NCBI RefSeq assembly: GCF_023273895.1
Contig: NZ_CP096883.1
Span: forward strand, 1,922,001-1,986,000
Length of the DNA stretch: 64,000 bases
DNA from: Sphingobacterium sp. PCS056
GTDB taxonomy: Bacteria > Bacteroidota > Bacteroidia > Sphingobacteriales > Sphingobacteriaceae
Reading direction: 5' to 3'
Shown: positions 1-8,856 of the stretch, in pieces
Layout of the letters: the number at the start of each line of letters is the position of its first letter
How positions within the stretch are numbered: the stretch's first letter is position 1
Program-made: the position numbers and the translations under genes
Notes under the pieces: generated by a model
The model's input: the letters and a program-made list of their open reading frames with translations, nothing else
Told to the model about the DNA's origin: nothing
Databases searched by the model: none

Positions 1-1681
1 TTTCGCCTGTGTATGTTTCAAATGCTACTGCATTTTTCCACGCATTATTTTGAATAATGATTTTACCTTCCTTTTTTTCAAAACCAGCTCCTGTGTTTCC
101 ACTTAGGGGTGATTTGTTTTTATAGATGTCAGCACTATTTGCGGTGATATAATGTAATACTGGTGTTGAGGGTTTAGAATATTTTGCAGCATACTGTTTT
201 ATTTCAGCAATATCTGAAGCGGTGATTGTCATTTGTGCGCAGGTATAATCATCTACCCACAGATCTATTGGTATGAGCATACCAGACTGTTCAAAGAAAT
301 CTGTCAGATCTAATTTTGATGCATCACATGCGTTTTTGATAAACTCGAGCTGGTAGTATGCGTCTTGTTTATCCGCTGTTGCTGGAGTATTAATTGCTTT
401 CGTAAAGATATCACCATAAAAGTTTTTGTTCTCCCATGGATTTCCTTTTCCCGCAACAGTAAAGTACAGCTGTAATTGCCAAAGGGGAACTAATTTTACG
501 AAGTGATCTCCGCCCCAATCACGTGGACGTTGACGATCCCATCGGTCTGGACCTGCCTGTGTTAACCAAGGTTGACGGTGTACAAATGCAGATTCCATAT
601 AAGAGGTGATTCGACCTCCAATTTTAGGTTCATCGTAATCTTTTAAGCGCTCTCTTTCTAATTTTGGACTATGACTATTGTAGACATATTGTGTCCATAC
701 CGAATAAATGTTGTTGGTTACTTCTGTTGTACCGACCCATTTCATATTTGGTCGTACTTGATTGACATGACCAAATTCATGGGCTACTCCCCAAGAATTT
801 TTTCTAAGATTAGCGACGTTAGCGACATCTTTCATGGTATTATCGTGAAATGCAGCTCCGATACCATCGGCATGCATAAACCCTTGCCAGATCACACGAC
901 CAAACATCCTATTTTTAGGAACTCTTTTAGTTTGCGCTAATCCCATAATTTGGTGTTGAATACCGATAATAGAATCATATAGCTGGATCAGTTCTACGCC
1001 TTGGTGAGGTGCATTTTGCTGTAATGATTTGACCGAATATGCCAGTTGTACTTGTTTTCCAACAATGTCTAAAATTGGACCCGAGGCATTTGCCAGCATA
1101 TCATCCCAATCTTTATTGGTATGCTTACCTCGTTCAAATACATCATTCACTTTCCCACCGAGTATGTGGATATTGATCTTTTTTGACGAAACTTTGTCTT
1201 CTGAAAAATATTGAATGTATGCATTTCCTTTATTTTCAATCTTGAAAGCATTATATCCTTCTTTGAGCTGGTAATCTTTTTGTTCAAAATTTTTATCATC
1301 CCAATTCGTTACACGAAGAGCAAGTATTGCTCCATTGGTCTTTCCGACCCATACAATTGCATCGTCTCCTGCAGAGAAATAGATACCTGTTGGGTTTTCA
1401 TATTGAGAGTATGGACTTGTTTTGAGCTGTTTGCTCAAGATGATGGGAGAGAGGTAGTTTGTATAGGCACGTAAACGTTTTTGAAGAGGATAGGATCCAT
1501 CTTTTAATTGTCTTGCGGCTCTCTGCAAAGTTGGGTTGCTGATACGCGCAATATCTTCATCGTTGACATTCTTTTTTATTTGACTGTAATCGTTTTTTGC
1601 AAATAGGTGGCTATACTCCTGCTGTGCATAGGATTGTATACTGATAGCAGATAATAATAAAAATGTAAATAATTTATTCAT
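1..1681 (-). CDS. M60-like zinc metallopeptidase, secreted (3' end outside window)
   Basis: The start codon lies at 1679-1681 and the reading frame runs off the left edge, so about 560 residues are visible. The N-terminus is a signal peptide ending SYAQ. Residues 301-305 read HEFGH, preceded by WGVA and followed by VNQ, with a glutamate at about residue 320 in GTTE. This is the gluzincin pattern of the M60/enhancin-like family (PF13402). Known members cut mucin-type glycoproteins at the cell surface or outside the cell. Which glycoprotein this one cuts cannot be read from sequence. The region before the catalytic domain is probably a beta-sandwich, and carbohydrate-binding or lectin domains often follow, but that part is not visible. 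It stands alone, 364 bp from the end of nrdF. The family call is fairly sure; the substrate is not known. Confidence 0.8.
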   Translation of the reverse strand, partial: MNKLFTFLLLSAISIQSYAQQEYSHLFAKNDYSQIKKNVNDEDIARISNPTLQRAARQLKDGSYPLQKRLRAYTNYLSPIILSKQLKTSPYSQYENPTGIYFSAGDDAIVWVGKTNGAILALRVTNWDDKNFEQKDYQLKEGYNAFKIENKGNAYIQYFSEDKVSSKKINIHILGGKVNDVFERGKHTNKDWDDMLANASGPILDIVGKQVQLAYSVKSLQQNAPHQGVELIQLYDSIIGIQHQIMGLAQTKRVPKNRMFGRVIWQGFMHADGIGAAFHDNTMKDVANVANLRKNSWGVAHEFGHVNQVRPNMKWVGTTEVTNNIYSVWTQYVYNSHSPKLERERLKDYDEPKIGGRITSYMESAFVHRQPWLTQAGPDRWDRQRPRDWGGDHFVKLVPLWQLQLYFTVAGKGNPWENKNFYGDIFTKAINTPATADKQDAYYQLEFIKNACDASKLDLTDFFEQSGMLIPIDLWVDDYTCAQMTITASDIAEIKQYAAKYSKPSTPVLHYITANSADIYKNKSPLSGNTGAGFEKKEGKIIIQNNAWKNAVAFETYTGE

Positions 1682-1709
1682 CTTAGTCGAATTGGTTTGT
1701 TGGTAACAC

Positions 1710-1717
1710 CAAATATA
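1710..1717 (-). promoter_or_regulatory. Possible -7 element upstream of the M60 peptidase
   Basis: On the minus strand this reads TATATTTG, a match to the Bacteroidota TAnnTTTG element, about 28 bases before the start codon. No TTTG lies at the usual -33 spacing, so support is weak. Confidence 0.3.
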
Positions 1718-1984
1718 GTTCAAAAGAGCTTCCTCTGTATTGCTTCGATTTCAGACAAACGTTTGTGTAATAGAGGTTTTACGTTTTATAGTTTTTGCTC
1801 TGTTTCTTCAATTATTGATAACGAGTGTGAAAGTTTGTATTTCAAGTTGATATGTTTGTCTTTTACTGTTTTGGAGTAAAACAAGATATTCGTTATTTCT
1901 TATGGCGATTTATCATATGAATATTGGATGTATTCATGTATCTGATTATTTAACTCTACAAATCCATCAAATCATGGATTCGTT

Positions 1985-2023
1985 TAAAATAAAAATTCCC
2001 TTTACTTATTCAGTAAAGGGAAT
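1985..2023 (-). terminator. Rho-independent terminator after nrdF
   Basis: A perfect 12-bp stem (1995-2006 with 2012-2023) has a 5-base loop and, on the minus strand, is followed by a U-rich run. It begins 23 bases after the nrdF stop codon and closes the nrd operon. The rest of the gap 1682-2045 shows no gene, only short unlikely frames. Confidence 0.85.
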
Positions 2024-2045
2024 CTATATCGGATTAAATATATCC

Positions 2046-3032
2046 TTATACGTTTACTGTAGCATCCATTTTAAAATCATCATCTTTAAGATGTACGATT
2101 TCCATTGACTTTTCGTAGTTAGTTGATTTTTTAGAGAAGAAGTCATGTTGTGTTGTTTCGGTGTTTAAGCCGTTTAAAACAATTGGATTTACTTGTTTTA
2201 CTTCAAAAATTGGATCAAATCCAAGATTCATTAATGCCTTATTTCCGTTGTAACGTACATACTCTTTTACTTCTGCTGTTAAACCAACTTCTGTATAGAT
2301 TTCTTCTGTATATTTCATTTCGTTGTCATACAACTGGTTCAGCAAAGTAATAAATTTTTGTTTTACCTCTTCCTGATTTTTTATTTTTTTGAAGACTTCT
2401 TGTGCCATTAATCCAACAAAAACACCGTGGATAGACTCGTCAGCAATGATCTTTTTGATGATGTCTGCAGATGCCACCATTTGTCCTTGTCCACATAACC
2501 ATAAAGGCAAGAAGAATCCTGAATAGAATAAAAATGACTCTAGAAGCACAGATGCAGCTAAGGTCATAAATAATTCTTCGTTTGTTGGATTTTCCTTATC
2601 TAATACGCGATAGTAAGAATCAATGGTAGAGGCTTTGAATTGCAAAAATTTATTTTGTTCTACCCAACCGAAAATATCATTGATTTCGTTTGTCGTAGAT
2701 ACTGTTGTAAAAATAGTTGAATACGATTTTGCGTGAATAGCCTCCATCATACACATATAGGATAATACAGCCTTATTTTGTAAAGACTCCGTGTGGTCAA
2801 TGATTTTTGGCATACCTGTATGGCTTTGTAATGTATCTAACAAAGTCAATCCGCCCAATGCTTTTTTATAGCATTCTTTCATTTCCCAGCTTAATCCTTT
2901 CCAACTATCGATATCTTTTGAAGGGATATATTCGGTATCAATCCAGAATTGTCTAATATTTTGCTCCCAAAACATCAAGGCATAATCATTATCTGGCGTA
3001 TTCCAGTTTACAGCAGTATATTGTTTACTCAT
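2046..3032 (-). CDS. nrdF: Class Ib ribonucleotide reductase, beta (radical) subunit NrdF
   Basis: This 328-residue protein houses the dimetal-tyrosyl radical cofactor that starts ribonucleotide reduction by NrdE, making dNTPs in the cytoplasm. Visible metal ligands and the radical residue follow the family order: Asp in LLDTLQSHTG, the helix MEAIHAKSY with Glu, His and the radical Tyr, Glu in LLESFLFYSGFF, and ESIH. With nrdI and an nrdH-like gene upstream it is class Ib (Mn2 or Fe2 cofactor) rather than Ia. It is the last gene of the operon. A 14-bp hairpin separates it from nrdE, and a terminator follows its stop. The start used gives MSKQYTAVNWN, which matches the length of the family. 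Confidence is high. Confidence 0.95.
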   Translation of the reverse strand: MSKQYTAVNWNTPDNDYALMFWEQNIRQFWIDTEYIPSKDIDSWKGLSWEMKECYKKALGGLTLLDTLQSHTGMPKIIDHTESLQNKAVLSYMCMMEAIHAKSYSTIFTTVSTTNEINDIFGWVEQNKFLQFKASTIDSYYRVLDKENPTNEELFMTLAASVLLESFLFYSGFFLPLWLCGQGQMVASADIIKKIIADESIHGVFVGLMAQEVFKKIKNQEEVKQKFITLLNQLYDNEMKYTEEIYTEVGLTAEVKEYVRYNGNKALMNLGFDPIFEVKQVNPIVLNGLNTETTQHDFFSKKSTNYEKSMEIVHLKDDDFKMDATVNV

Positions 3033-3071
3033 TATTTTTACAGCGAGAATTATTGAATGTATCTGTTAATA

Positions 3072-3108
3072 AAGCTATTCAAAAGTTTTATTAGCTTTTG
3101 AATAGCTT
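3072..3108 (-). promoter_or_regulatory. Intercistronic hairpin between nrdE and nrdF
   Basis: A perfect 14-bp inverted repeat (3072-3085 with 3095-3108) with a 9-base loop fills much of the 101-bp nrdE-nrdF gap. No U-run follows it on the minus strand, so it is not a typical terminator. It may protect the nrdE 3' end or adjust the NrdE:NrdF ratio; that role is inferred. Confidence 0.6.
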
Positions 3109-3133
3109 ATGGGTTTTATCTTTGAATGAAGAA

Positions 3134-5239
3134 TTATGCAGAACAAGAAACACAATCTTCAATAGATGATTTACGTGTACGTGTATAATACAATGACTTA
3201 AGGCCTAATTTATGTGCATAAATATAATATCTAGATAGGTCACGTGTATTATCCTTCGAATTGGTGTGCAAAATTGTACTTACCCCTTGATCTATGTGGC
3301 GTTGGATAACGGATACTAATTTAAGCACCTTGAATTGATCCATGTCGTATGCTGATTTGAAGTAGAAGTAATTATCATTTGTCAAATAAGGCATTGGATA
3401 ATATGTTGTACTATCTCCATACTCACGAACTTCGATGATATCTACAATTGGCATTACTGATGCCGTTGCATTCATGATATAAGAGGTGGATTGGTTCGGT
3501 GCAATAGCCAATCGATAAGCGTGATATATACCATGCTCTTGAACTTCTGCTTTCAATTTTTCCCAATCTTCAATTGTTGGAATATGTACCCCTTCAAATA
3601 ATTCTTTAACCTTATTTGTTTTTGGTAAATAATCGCGTTCTGTATACATGTTGAAATATGATCCATCTGCATAAGCTGATTTTTCAAATCCTACAAATGT
3701 TCTTTTGCGGTCACGTGCGATTTCCATAGATGCCTCCAAAGAGTAGAAGTTCATCATCATAAAAAATGCGTTGGCAAAATCTAATGCTTCTTCCGATTCG
3801 TACATGATAAAGCTTTTAGCTAAGTAACCATGTAGGTTCATCGCACCAAGCCCGACTGAGTGAAGTTCTTTGTTTGCTTTAGCGATGGATGGAACCATTT
3901 TGATATCGGTAACATCAGATACCATTGTCAATGCACGCATCGCCAATTTAACAGATTCTTTCACGCGTTTATTGTCCATTACGGTTGCAATATTCAATGA
4001 ACCTAAGTTACAGGAGATACCGTATTTGATTTGATCTTCTTCTCCATAAATATTGATTTCTGAAACTTCTGATACCTGCATGATTTCGGTACATAAGTTA
4101 GAGAATTTTACTTTACCAATACCATTCAATGCATGAACACGGTTGGTGTTTTCTTTATAGAAAATATATGGGTAACCTGACTCTTTTTGTGTTTGAGCCA
4201 CTTTTACCAAAAGGTGACGTGCGTTTATTTTTTTCTTCTTGATATTTGGATTCGTAATCAGCTCTTCGTACATCTGGTCCATATCCATCTCGTCCAATGG
4301 TATACCATATTCTAGCATCACAGTATGTGGATAGATTAAATAACAAGCTTCATCTTTTTCCGCTAATTCCATGAATTTATCAGGAATAATGATACCGATA
4401 GAAAGTGATTTGATACGCACTTTCTCATCAACGTTGATTTTTTTACAGTCAAGAAACTCTTCAACGTCGGCATGGAATATATTCAAATATACCGCACCAG
4501 CACCAGGGCGTTGACCCAATTGGTTGGCGTATGAAAACGTATCTTCCATGATTTTCATGATGGGAAGAACACCTCCAGCACGACCTTCCACTCCTTTGAT
4601 AGCTTCACCTCGAGCACGAATTTTTGAAATATTGAATGAAACACCTCCTCCTATAGAAGATAGCTTCATTGCTGAATCAACAGCATAACCAATGCCATTC
4701 AAATTGTCTCCAATCTCATCTAAGAAACAAGATACCAATTCACCAGAACGTTTTTTACCTGCATTTAAGAATGTTGGTGTTGCTGGTTGATATTCTTGAT
4801 TGATAAATAATTCGGCATAAGCAATCGCTTTTTCCACACCTTCTTGACGTGCTAAAAATAAAGCTACTGCTACTACGCGGTCTTCATAGCGTTCCAAAAA
4901 TTTCTCCCCTGAGTCGTCTCTTAACGCATAGCTCTGGAAAAATTTAAATGCAGCCATAAAGGATGCAAAGCGGAATTTTTTTGCAAAAACAAAATTATAA
5001 ACGGTTTCCATTTCTTCGTATGTAAACCATTCGTAGAAATTGATATAGTAATTTTGTTCAATTAAATAATCGATTTTTTCTTTTAGTGTATAAAAGAATA
5101 CGGTATTCTTATTTACATACTCTAAAAAATAGGCACGAACTGCCTCTTTATCTTTATGTAAGCTAAACTCGTCCTCATGTTTGATCATGATTTCGTTGTT
5201 AAGCAATATCCAGTTTTTTGCTACCTCGTTTGCTACCAT
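3134..5239 (-). CDS. nrdE: Class Ib ribonucleoside-diphosphate reductase, alpha (catalytic) subunit NrdE
   Basis: At 701 residues this is the full length of the class Ib catalytic subunit that reduces NDPs to dNDPs. Active-site features are visible: Cys in GELVSCFLDE, the ISCNLGSLN segment, the SVMPIV loop, and the C-terminal redox pair in EDCVSCSA that is re-reduced by NrdH or thioredoxin. The N-terminus (KNWILLNNEIM followed by DKEAVRAYF) lines up with remembered Bacillus NrdE, which supports the start at 5239. That start lies 41 bases inside nrdI, so the two reading frames overlap. No N-terminal ATP-cone is present, as expected for class Ib, which implies reduced allosteric overall-activity control. 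It works with NrdF and NrdI from the same operon. Confidence 0.95.
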   Translation of the reverse strand: MVANEVAKNWILLNNEIMIKHEDEFSLHKDKEAVRAYFLEYVNKNTVFFYTLKEKIDYLIEQNYYINFYEWFTYEEMETVYNFVFAKKFRFASFMAAFKFFQSYALRDDSGEKFLERYEDRVVAVALFLARQEGVEKAIAYAELFINQEYQPATPTFLNAGKKRSGELVSCFLDEIGDNLNGIGYAVDSAMKLSSIGGGVSFNISKIRARGEAIKGVEGRAGGVLPIMKIMEDTFSYANQLGQRPGAGAVYLNIFHADVEEFLDCKKINVDEKVRIKSLSIGIIIPDKFMELAEKDEACYLIYPHTVMLEYGIPLDEMDMDQMYEELITNPNIKKKKINARHLLVKVAQTQKESGYPYIFYKENTNRVHALNGIGKVKFSNLCTEIMQVSEVSEINIYGEEDQIKYGISCNLGSLNIATVMDNKRVKESVKLAMRALTMVSDVTDIKMVPSIAKANKELHSVGLGAMNLHGYLAKSFIMYESEEALDFANAFFMMMNFYSLEASMEIARDRKRTFVGFEKSAYADGSYFNMYTERDYLPKTNKVKELFEGVHIPTIEDWEKLKAEVQEHGIYHAYRLAIAPNQSTSYIMNATASVMPIVDIIEVREYGDSTTYYPMPYLTNDNYFYFKSAYDMDQFKVLKLVSVIQRHIDQGVSTILHTNSKDNTRDLSRYYIYAHKLGLKSLYYTRTRKSSIEDCVSCSA

Positions 5240-5606
5240 CGCAGTTGTTCTTTATGATGTCAATAAATTGGTTAATATCCTCCATTGTACCAGACAATTC
5301 AAATTTGAAAGCCAATGGGATGTCAAAATCCGCTGAAATTTTGTCAGCTGCTAATCCGAAGTTTTGCCCCCAATTGCGGTTACCACTCGAAGTGACCGAA
5401 TAGATTTTTGAAGCATTTGCTTTCATAAAAACTGAGGTCGCTTCGGGTACTTGTCCGAAATTAGTTGTAAAAGTCACGAGATGCCCCGATTCTTCAGCAA
5501 CAAGATCTGCGGTTATTTTATGTCCTTGCCAGCCTGTGATTTGCGTGACCTTATCCATAAAACGTTGTACATTTCCTGTTTTGCTATCGTAATAAATATG
5601 TATCAT
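5199..5606 (-). CDS. nrdI: NrdI flavodoxin-like activator of class Ib RNR
   Basis: This 135-residue flavodoxin-like protein binds FMN and supplies the oxidant that assembles the Mn2-tyrosyl cofactor in NrdF. The phosphate-binding loop is seen in YYDSKTGNVQRF, and the flavin-binding segment in SSGNRNWGQNFGLAADKI is typical of NrdI. It lies between the nrdH-like gene (30 bases upstream) and nrdE, with its last 41 bases overlapping the nrdE start, which suggests translational coupling. Its presence is the main evidence that the cluster is class Ib. Confidence 0.93.
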   Translation of the reverse strand: MIHIYYDSKTGNVQRFMDKVTQITGWQGHKITADLVAEESGHLVTFTTNFGQVPEATSVFMKANASKIYSVTSSGNRNWGQNFGLAADKISADFDIPLAFKFELSGTMEDINQFIDIIKNNCDGSKRGSKKLDIA

Positions 5607-5636
5607 GGATTATAAAAATTTGATACCAGATTATTA

Positions 5637-5870
5637 TTATAATGCGATTGCTCCTAATTCTTCAGGCTTGAAACCGATAATTCGGTGTTGAATTTCGTCA
5701 TTTTCCAAAACGATAACGGTCGGAACAGTGCGTACTTTAAATTTTGCAGCTAAATCAGGTTGATCAAATGGGTTGATAGACTCATATTTGATACCTTTTT
5801 GATCTAGATATGCAGATACTTGAGCACAAGGTGCACAATCGTTTTTCTCGAATTTGATGATTCTTGCCAT
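5637..5870 (-). CDS. nrdH: NrdH-like glutaredoxin/thioredoxin reductant for RNR
   Basis: This 77-residue thioredoxin-fold protein is the first gene of the nrdHIEF operon. It has the CxxC site at residues 12-15, the conserved TVPTVIV cis-proline segment and a final GFKPEEL region like NrdH, where the last part reads GF(S/R)P. NrdH normally passes electrons from thioredoxin reductase to the NrdE C-terminal cysteines. The active site here is CAPC rather than the CxQC usual in NrdH, so it could be called a small thioredoxin. Operon position makes the NrdH role likely. Confidence 0.8.
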   Translation of the reverse strand: MARIIKFEKNDCAPCAQVSAYLDQKGIKYESINPFDQPDLAAKFKVRTVPTVIVLENDEIQHRIIGFKPEELGAIAL

Positions 5871-6003
5871 GATTTTTACTTAAATTTAAAATCGCGCTTC
5901 CTAAAAGAAGGCGAGTTGAGTTGAATGATTTTAACAAGTTTGAGAAGCCTAATTTCTCAACTCTAACAAATATCATAAATTTAATTCGAAGCTGTAATTT
6001 GAC

Positions 6004-6056
6004 TTTTCCACATTGGTGGAAAAAAGTGAGTGATATATGCCTTTGCGCATGCGCAA
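6004..6056. promoter_or_regulatory. Two palindromes in the nrdH / S9 peptidase divergent region
   Basis: The gap 5871-6234 separates the minus-strand nrd operon from the plus-strand peptidase. It holds an inverted repeat TTTTCCAC-attg-GTGGAAAA (6004-6023) and a perfect 14-bp palindrome TTGCGCATGCGCAA (6043-6056). Both look like regulator binding sites. Neither matches the NrdR box as known from Proteobacteria. No other gene was seen in the gap. Confidence 0.4.
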
Positions 6057-6234
6057 TATTTGTATTCGATTGGTTATCAGTATTAAATTAATGTTGATAA
6101 CTTTAGAACCTCTAAAATATATGTATTTTAAGAATGTTTTTTCTGTCTAATATTAGTGTCATAAAGTGACTACATCTTCTAGCTTTTATTTAATTTTTTA
6201 CTATATTTTGACAGCTTATTATATTACAATATAT

Positions 6235-8637
6235 ATGAAAAAATTATTTTACGGTTTATTATTTTTGTTATCTCTGGAAGCCTCTGCACAAGAGAATATT
6301 ACCTTCCAGCAACCTTCTTCTGAAATTTTAGCTTTAGCTGATTTTGTTCGTCCTCCTCAAATGCGTATATCAAGTGATCGTAATTGGATTTTGTTTATGT
6401 ATCGTCCTACGTATAAATCACTGACAGAACTGGGGCAGGAAGAGATGAAATTAGCTGGTCTTCGGATTAATCCAGTCACAAATGTTTTAAGTGCAGAAAA
6501 TTTCTTTAATAAAATATCATTAAAGAAAATTGCTGATGATAAAGAGTTTACCGATTTTAAAGGAATGCCTGAAAATCCAGCATTGTCAAATGTAACTTTT
6601 TCTCCAGATAATAAGAAATTGGCGTTTACCCAGACAGATGCTACAGGTACTGCATTATTTGTATTGGATTTAACCACGATGCAGGTCACACAATTAACAT
6701 CATATGTATTAAATGCTACTATGGATGCGCCATTTAAGTGGTTCAGAAGTTCGGATCGTCTTTTAATTTCAACATTGCCGGCAAATAGATCCAAGTTAAT
6801 TGATCAAACTAAGGATCTACCGGCAGGACCAATTGTTTCGACAAGTGATGGCCAGGTTTCGCAATTGAGAACTTATCAAGATTTGTTGAAAAACCCACAA
6901 GATGAAGCAAATTTTGAAACATTGGTACAATCTGAGTTAAAGATCGTAGATCTAAAGGGTGGAATAGAAAAGTTTAGGGAAAAATCTATTTTTGCAGGAA
7001 CTTCATTTTCTCCAAATGGTGAATATATCATGGTTACTACAATTAAGAAGCCCTATTCTTATATTGTTCCCTATTCTAGATTTCCACAGGAGACAGCTAT
7101 TTACGATCTAGCAGGAAAATTAATCACGCAGGTCAGTGATGTTCCTTTGATTGAAGTAATGCCTAAAGGATTTTCCGCGACACGTACGGGTAGACGCAAT
7201 CTGCATTGGAGAGATGATAAGCCTGCAACTTTGGCTTTTGTTGAAGCGCTAGATGAAGGAAATCCAAGTAAACAGGTGGAGTACCGCGATGCGCTATATA
7301 CATTGGACTTTCCTTTTACAGGTCAGCCAAAGCTCATCACAAAAACTAAAGATCGATTTGCTGGTGTTACTTGGGGTAATGATCAGTATGCTTTGGTCAA
7401 CTCACAATGGTACGATACACGTAATGTGAAAACTTTTTTGGTTGATCCTACTTCTGGAAATTCGAGATTGGTCAATGATCGTAATAGCCAAGATGTGTAT
7501 AATGATCCAGGAGATGTCTTTAGAGATCGTAATAACTTTGGAACTTATCCGATGTACATTCAAAATGGAAAAACCTTGTTGGTTGGAAAAGGTTTCACCA
7601 AAGAAGGTGAGTTTCCTTTTATTGATGAATTGGATCTCAAAACTTTAAAAAAGAAACGTCTTTATATAGCTAAAAACTCGGATCTTCAAGAACGCATCGT
7701 ACAACTTATTGATCCCAAAACAGGGGACATGTTGATTTCTTTGCAATCAGCTTCTGTTTTTCCGAACTATTTTACAAAAAATATGAAATCAGGGAAGCAA
7801 AAAGCACTGACTCATTTGGAAAATCCATTTAAAAGTTTAGAAAAAGTGCATAAGGAGATTTTGAATTACAAGCGTAAGGATGGTGTTGATCTTTCGGGAA
7901 CATTATATCTACCTGCTGGTTATGATTTCAAAAATAAAAAGAAACTTCCTTTATTAATTTGGGCTTATCCAAGAGAATATAAGGATAAAAATACTGCAGG
8001 ACAGACTACGGCAAATCCAAAAGAATTTACTTATCCTAGCTATGGATCTTTTATTTACTGGGTATCTAAAGGTTACGCTGTATTGGATAATGCGGCATTC
8101 CCAATCGTTGGAGAGGGAACACAAGAACCAAATGATACTTTTATCGAACAATTAGTCGCTAATGGTACTGCTGCGATCGATGCTGTGGATAACTTGGGCT
8201 ATATTGACCGTAAGAAAGTTGCTGTGGGAGGCCATTCTTATGGAGCTTTTATGACGGCACATCTTTTATCTAATTCAAATTTATTTGCAGCCGGAATAGC
8301 GCGCTCTGGTGCTTACAACCGTACATTGACGCCTTTTGGATTTCAAAGTGAACAACGTAATTTCTGGGACGATCCCCAATTGTATATGACCATGTCTCCA
8401 TTTGTGAGCGCCGATAAAATGAAAACACCTTTATTGCTTGTACATGGGGGAGCAGATAATAATCCGGGGACATTTACCTTACAAACTGAACGTTATTTTC
8501 AGGCATTGAAAAATCTTGGTGCTCCTGTGCGGATGGTTATTCTTCCTCGAGAGGCACATGGATATGTGGCTAAGGAGAATATTTTTCATTTATTATGGGA
8601 GCAGGATCAGTTTCTTGAAAAATACTTGAAGAATTAA
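6235..8637 (+). CDS. Secreted S9 family serine peptidase (glutamyl endopeptidase-like)
   Basis: The start at 6235 gives an N-terminal signal peptide (MKKLFYGLLFLLSLEASAQ); the frame is open further upstream, but that extension is not signal-like. The mature protein has a WD40-like beta-propeller in the first about 550 residues and a C-terminal alpha/beta hydrolase domain. The catalytic triad is visible: Ser at about 668 in GGHSYGAF, Asp at about 741 in GGADNNPGT, His at about 775 in REAHGY. The block SGAYNRTLTPFGFQ is shared with the chloroplast glutamyl endopeptidase group (S9D), so cleavage of short peptides after Glu is the likely activity, in the periplasm. It is monocistronic, with a terminator directly downstream. 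Confidence 0.88.
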   Translation: MKKLFYGLLFLLSLEASAQENITFQQPSSEILALADFVRPPQMRISSDRNWILFMYRPTYKSLTELGQEEMKLAGLRINPVTNVLSAENFFNKISLKKIADDKEFTDFKGMPENPALSNVTFSPDNKKLAFTQTDATGTALFVLDLTTMQVTQLTSYVLNATMDAPFKWFRSSDRLLISTLPANRSKLIDQTKDLPAGPIVSTSDGQVSQLRTYQDLLKNPQDEANFETLVQSELKIVDLKGGIEKFREKSIFAGTSFSPNGEYIMVTTIKKPYSYIVPYSRFPQETAIYDLAGKLITQVSDVPLIEVMPKGFSATRTGRRNLHWRDDKPATLAFVEALDEGNPSKQVEYRDALYTLDFPFTGQPKLITKTKDRFAGVTWGNDQYALVNSQWYDTRNVKTFLVDPTSGNSRLVNDRNSQDVYNDPGDVFRDRNNFGTYPMYIQNGKTLLVGKGFTKEGEFPFIDELDLKTLKKKRLYIAKNSDLQERIVQLIDPKTGDMLISLQSASVFPNYFTKNMKSGKQKALTHLENPFKSLEKVHKEILNYKRKDGVDLSGTLYLPAGYDFKNKKKLPLLIWAYPREYKDKNTAGQTTANPKEFTYPSYGSFIYWVSKGYAVLDNAAFPIVGEGTQEPNDTFIEQLVANGTAAIDAVDNLGYIDRKKVAVGGHSYGAFMTAHLLSNSNLFAAGIARSGAYNRTLTPFGFQSEQRNFWDDPQLYMTMSPFVSADKMKTPLLLVHGGADNNPGTFTLQTERYFQALKNLGAPVRMVILPREAHGYVAKENIFHLLWEQDQFLEKYLKN

Positions 8638-8659
8638 GAATTTTAAAAATTAAAGGAAG

Positions 8660-8692
8660 AGGCCAGATGTTGTACATTCATCTGGCCTTTTT
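8660..8692 (+). terminator. Rho-independent terminator of the S9 peptidase gene
   Basis: A perfect 10-bp stem AGGCCAGATG / CATCTGGCCT (8660-8669, 8679-8688) is followed by a T-run, 22 bases after the stop codon. Confidence 0.9.
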
Positions 8693-8856
8693 AGATTTCT
8701 CCTCCACATGATCAATGAAGTTTATCGGCATATGCTCGACTTCTCATTATGATGGCGACTATTTTGATGATGCAAATACTTGTATCAATTTTTCAAAAAT
8801 CCAGTGCCAAATTTAATTGGTTTTGTTTATCCTTTGCTATCAATTCTTTTGGTCAG

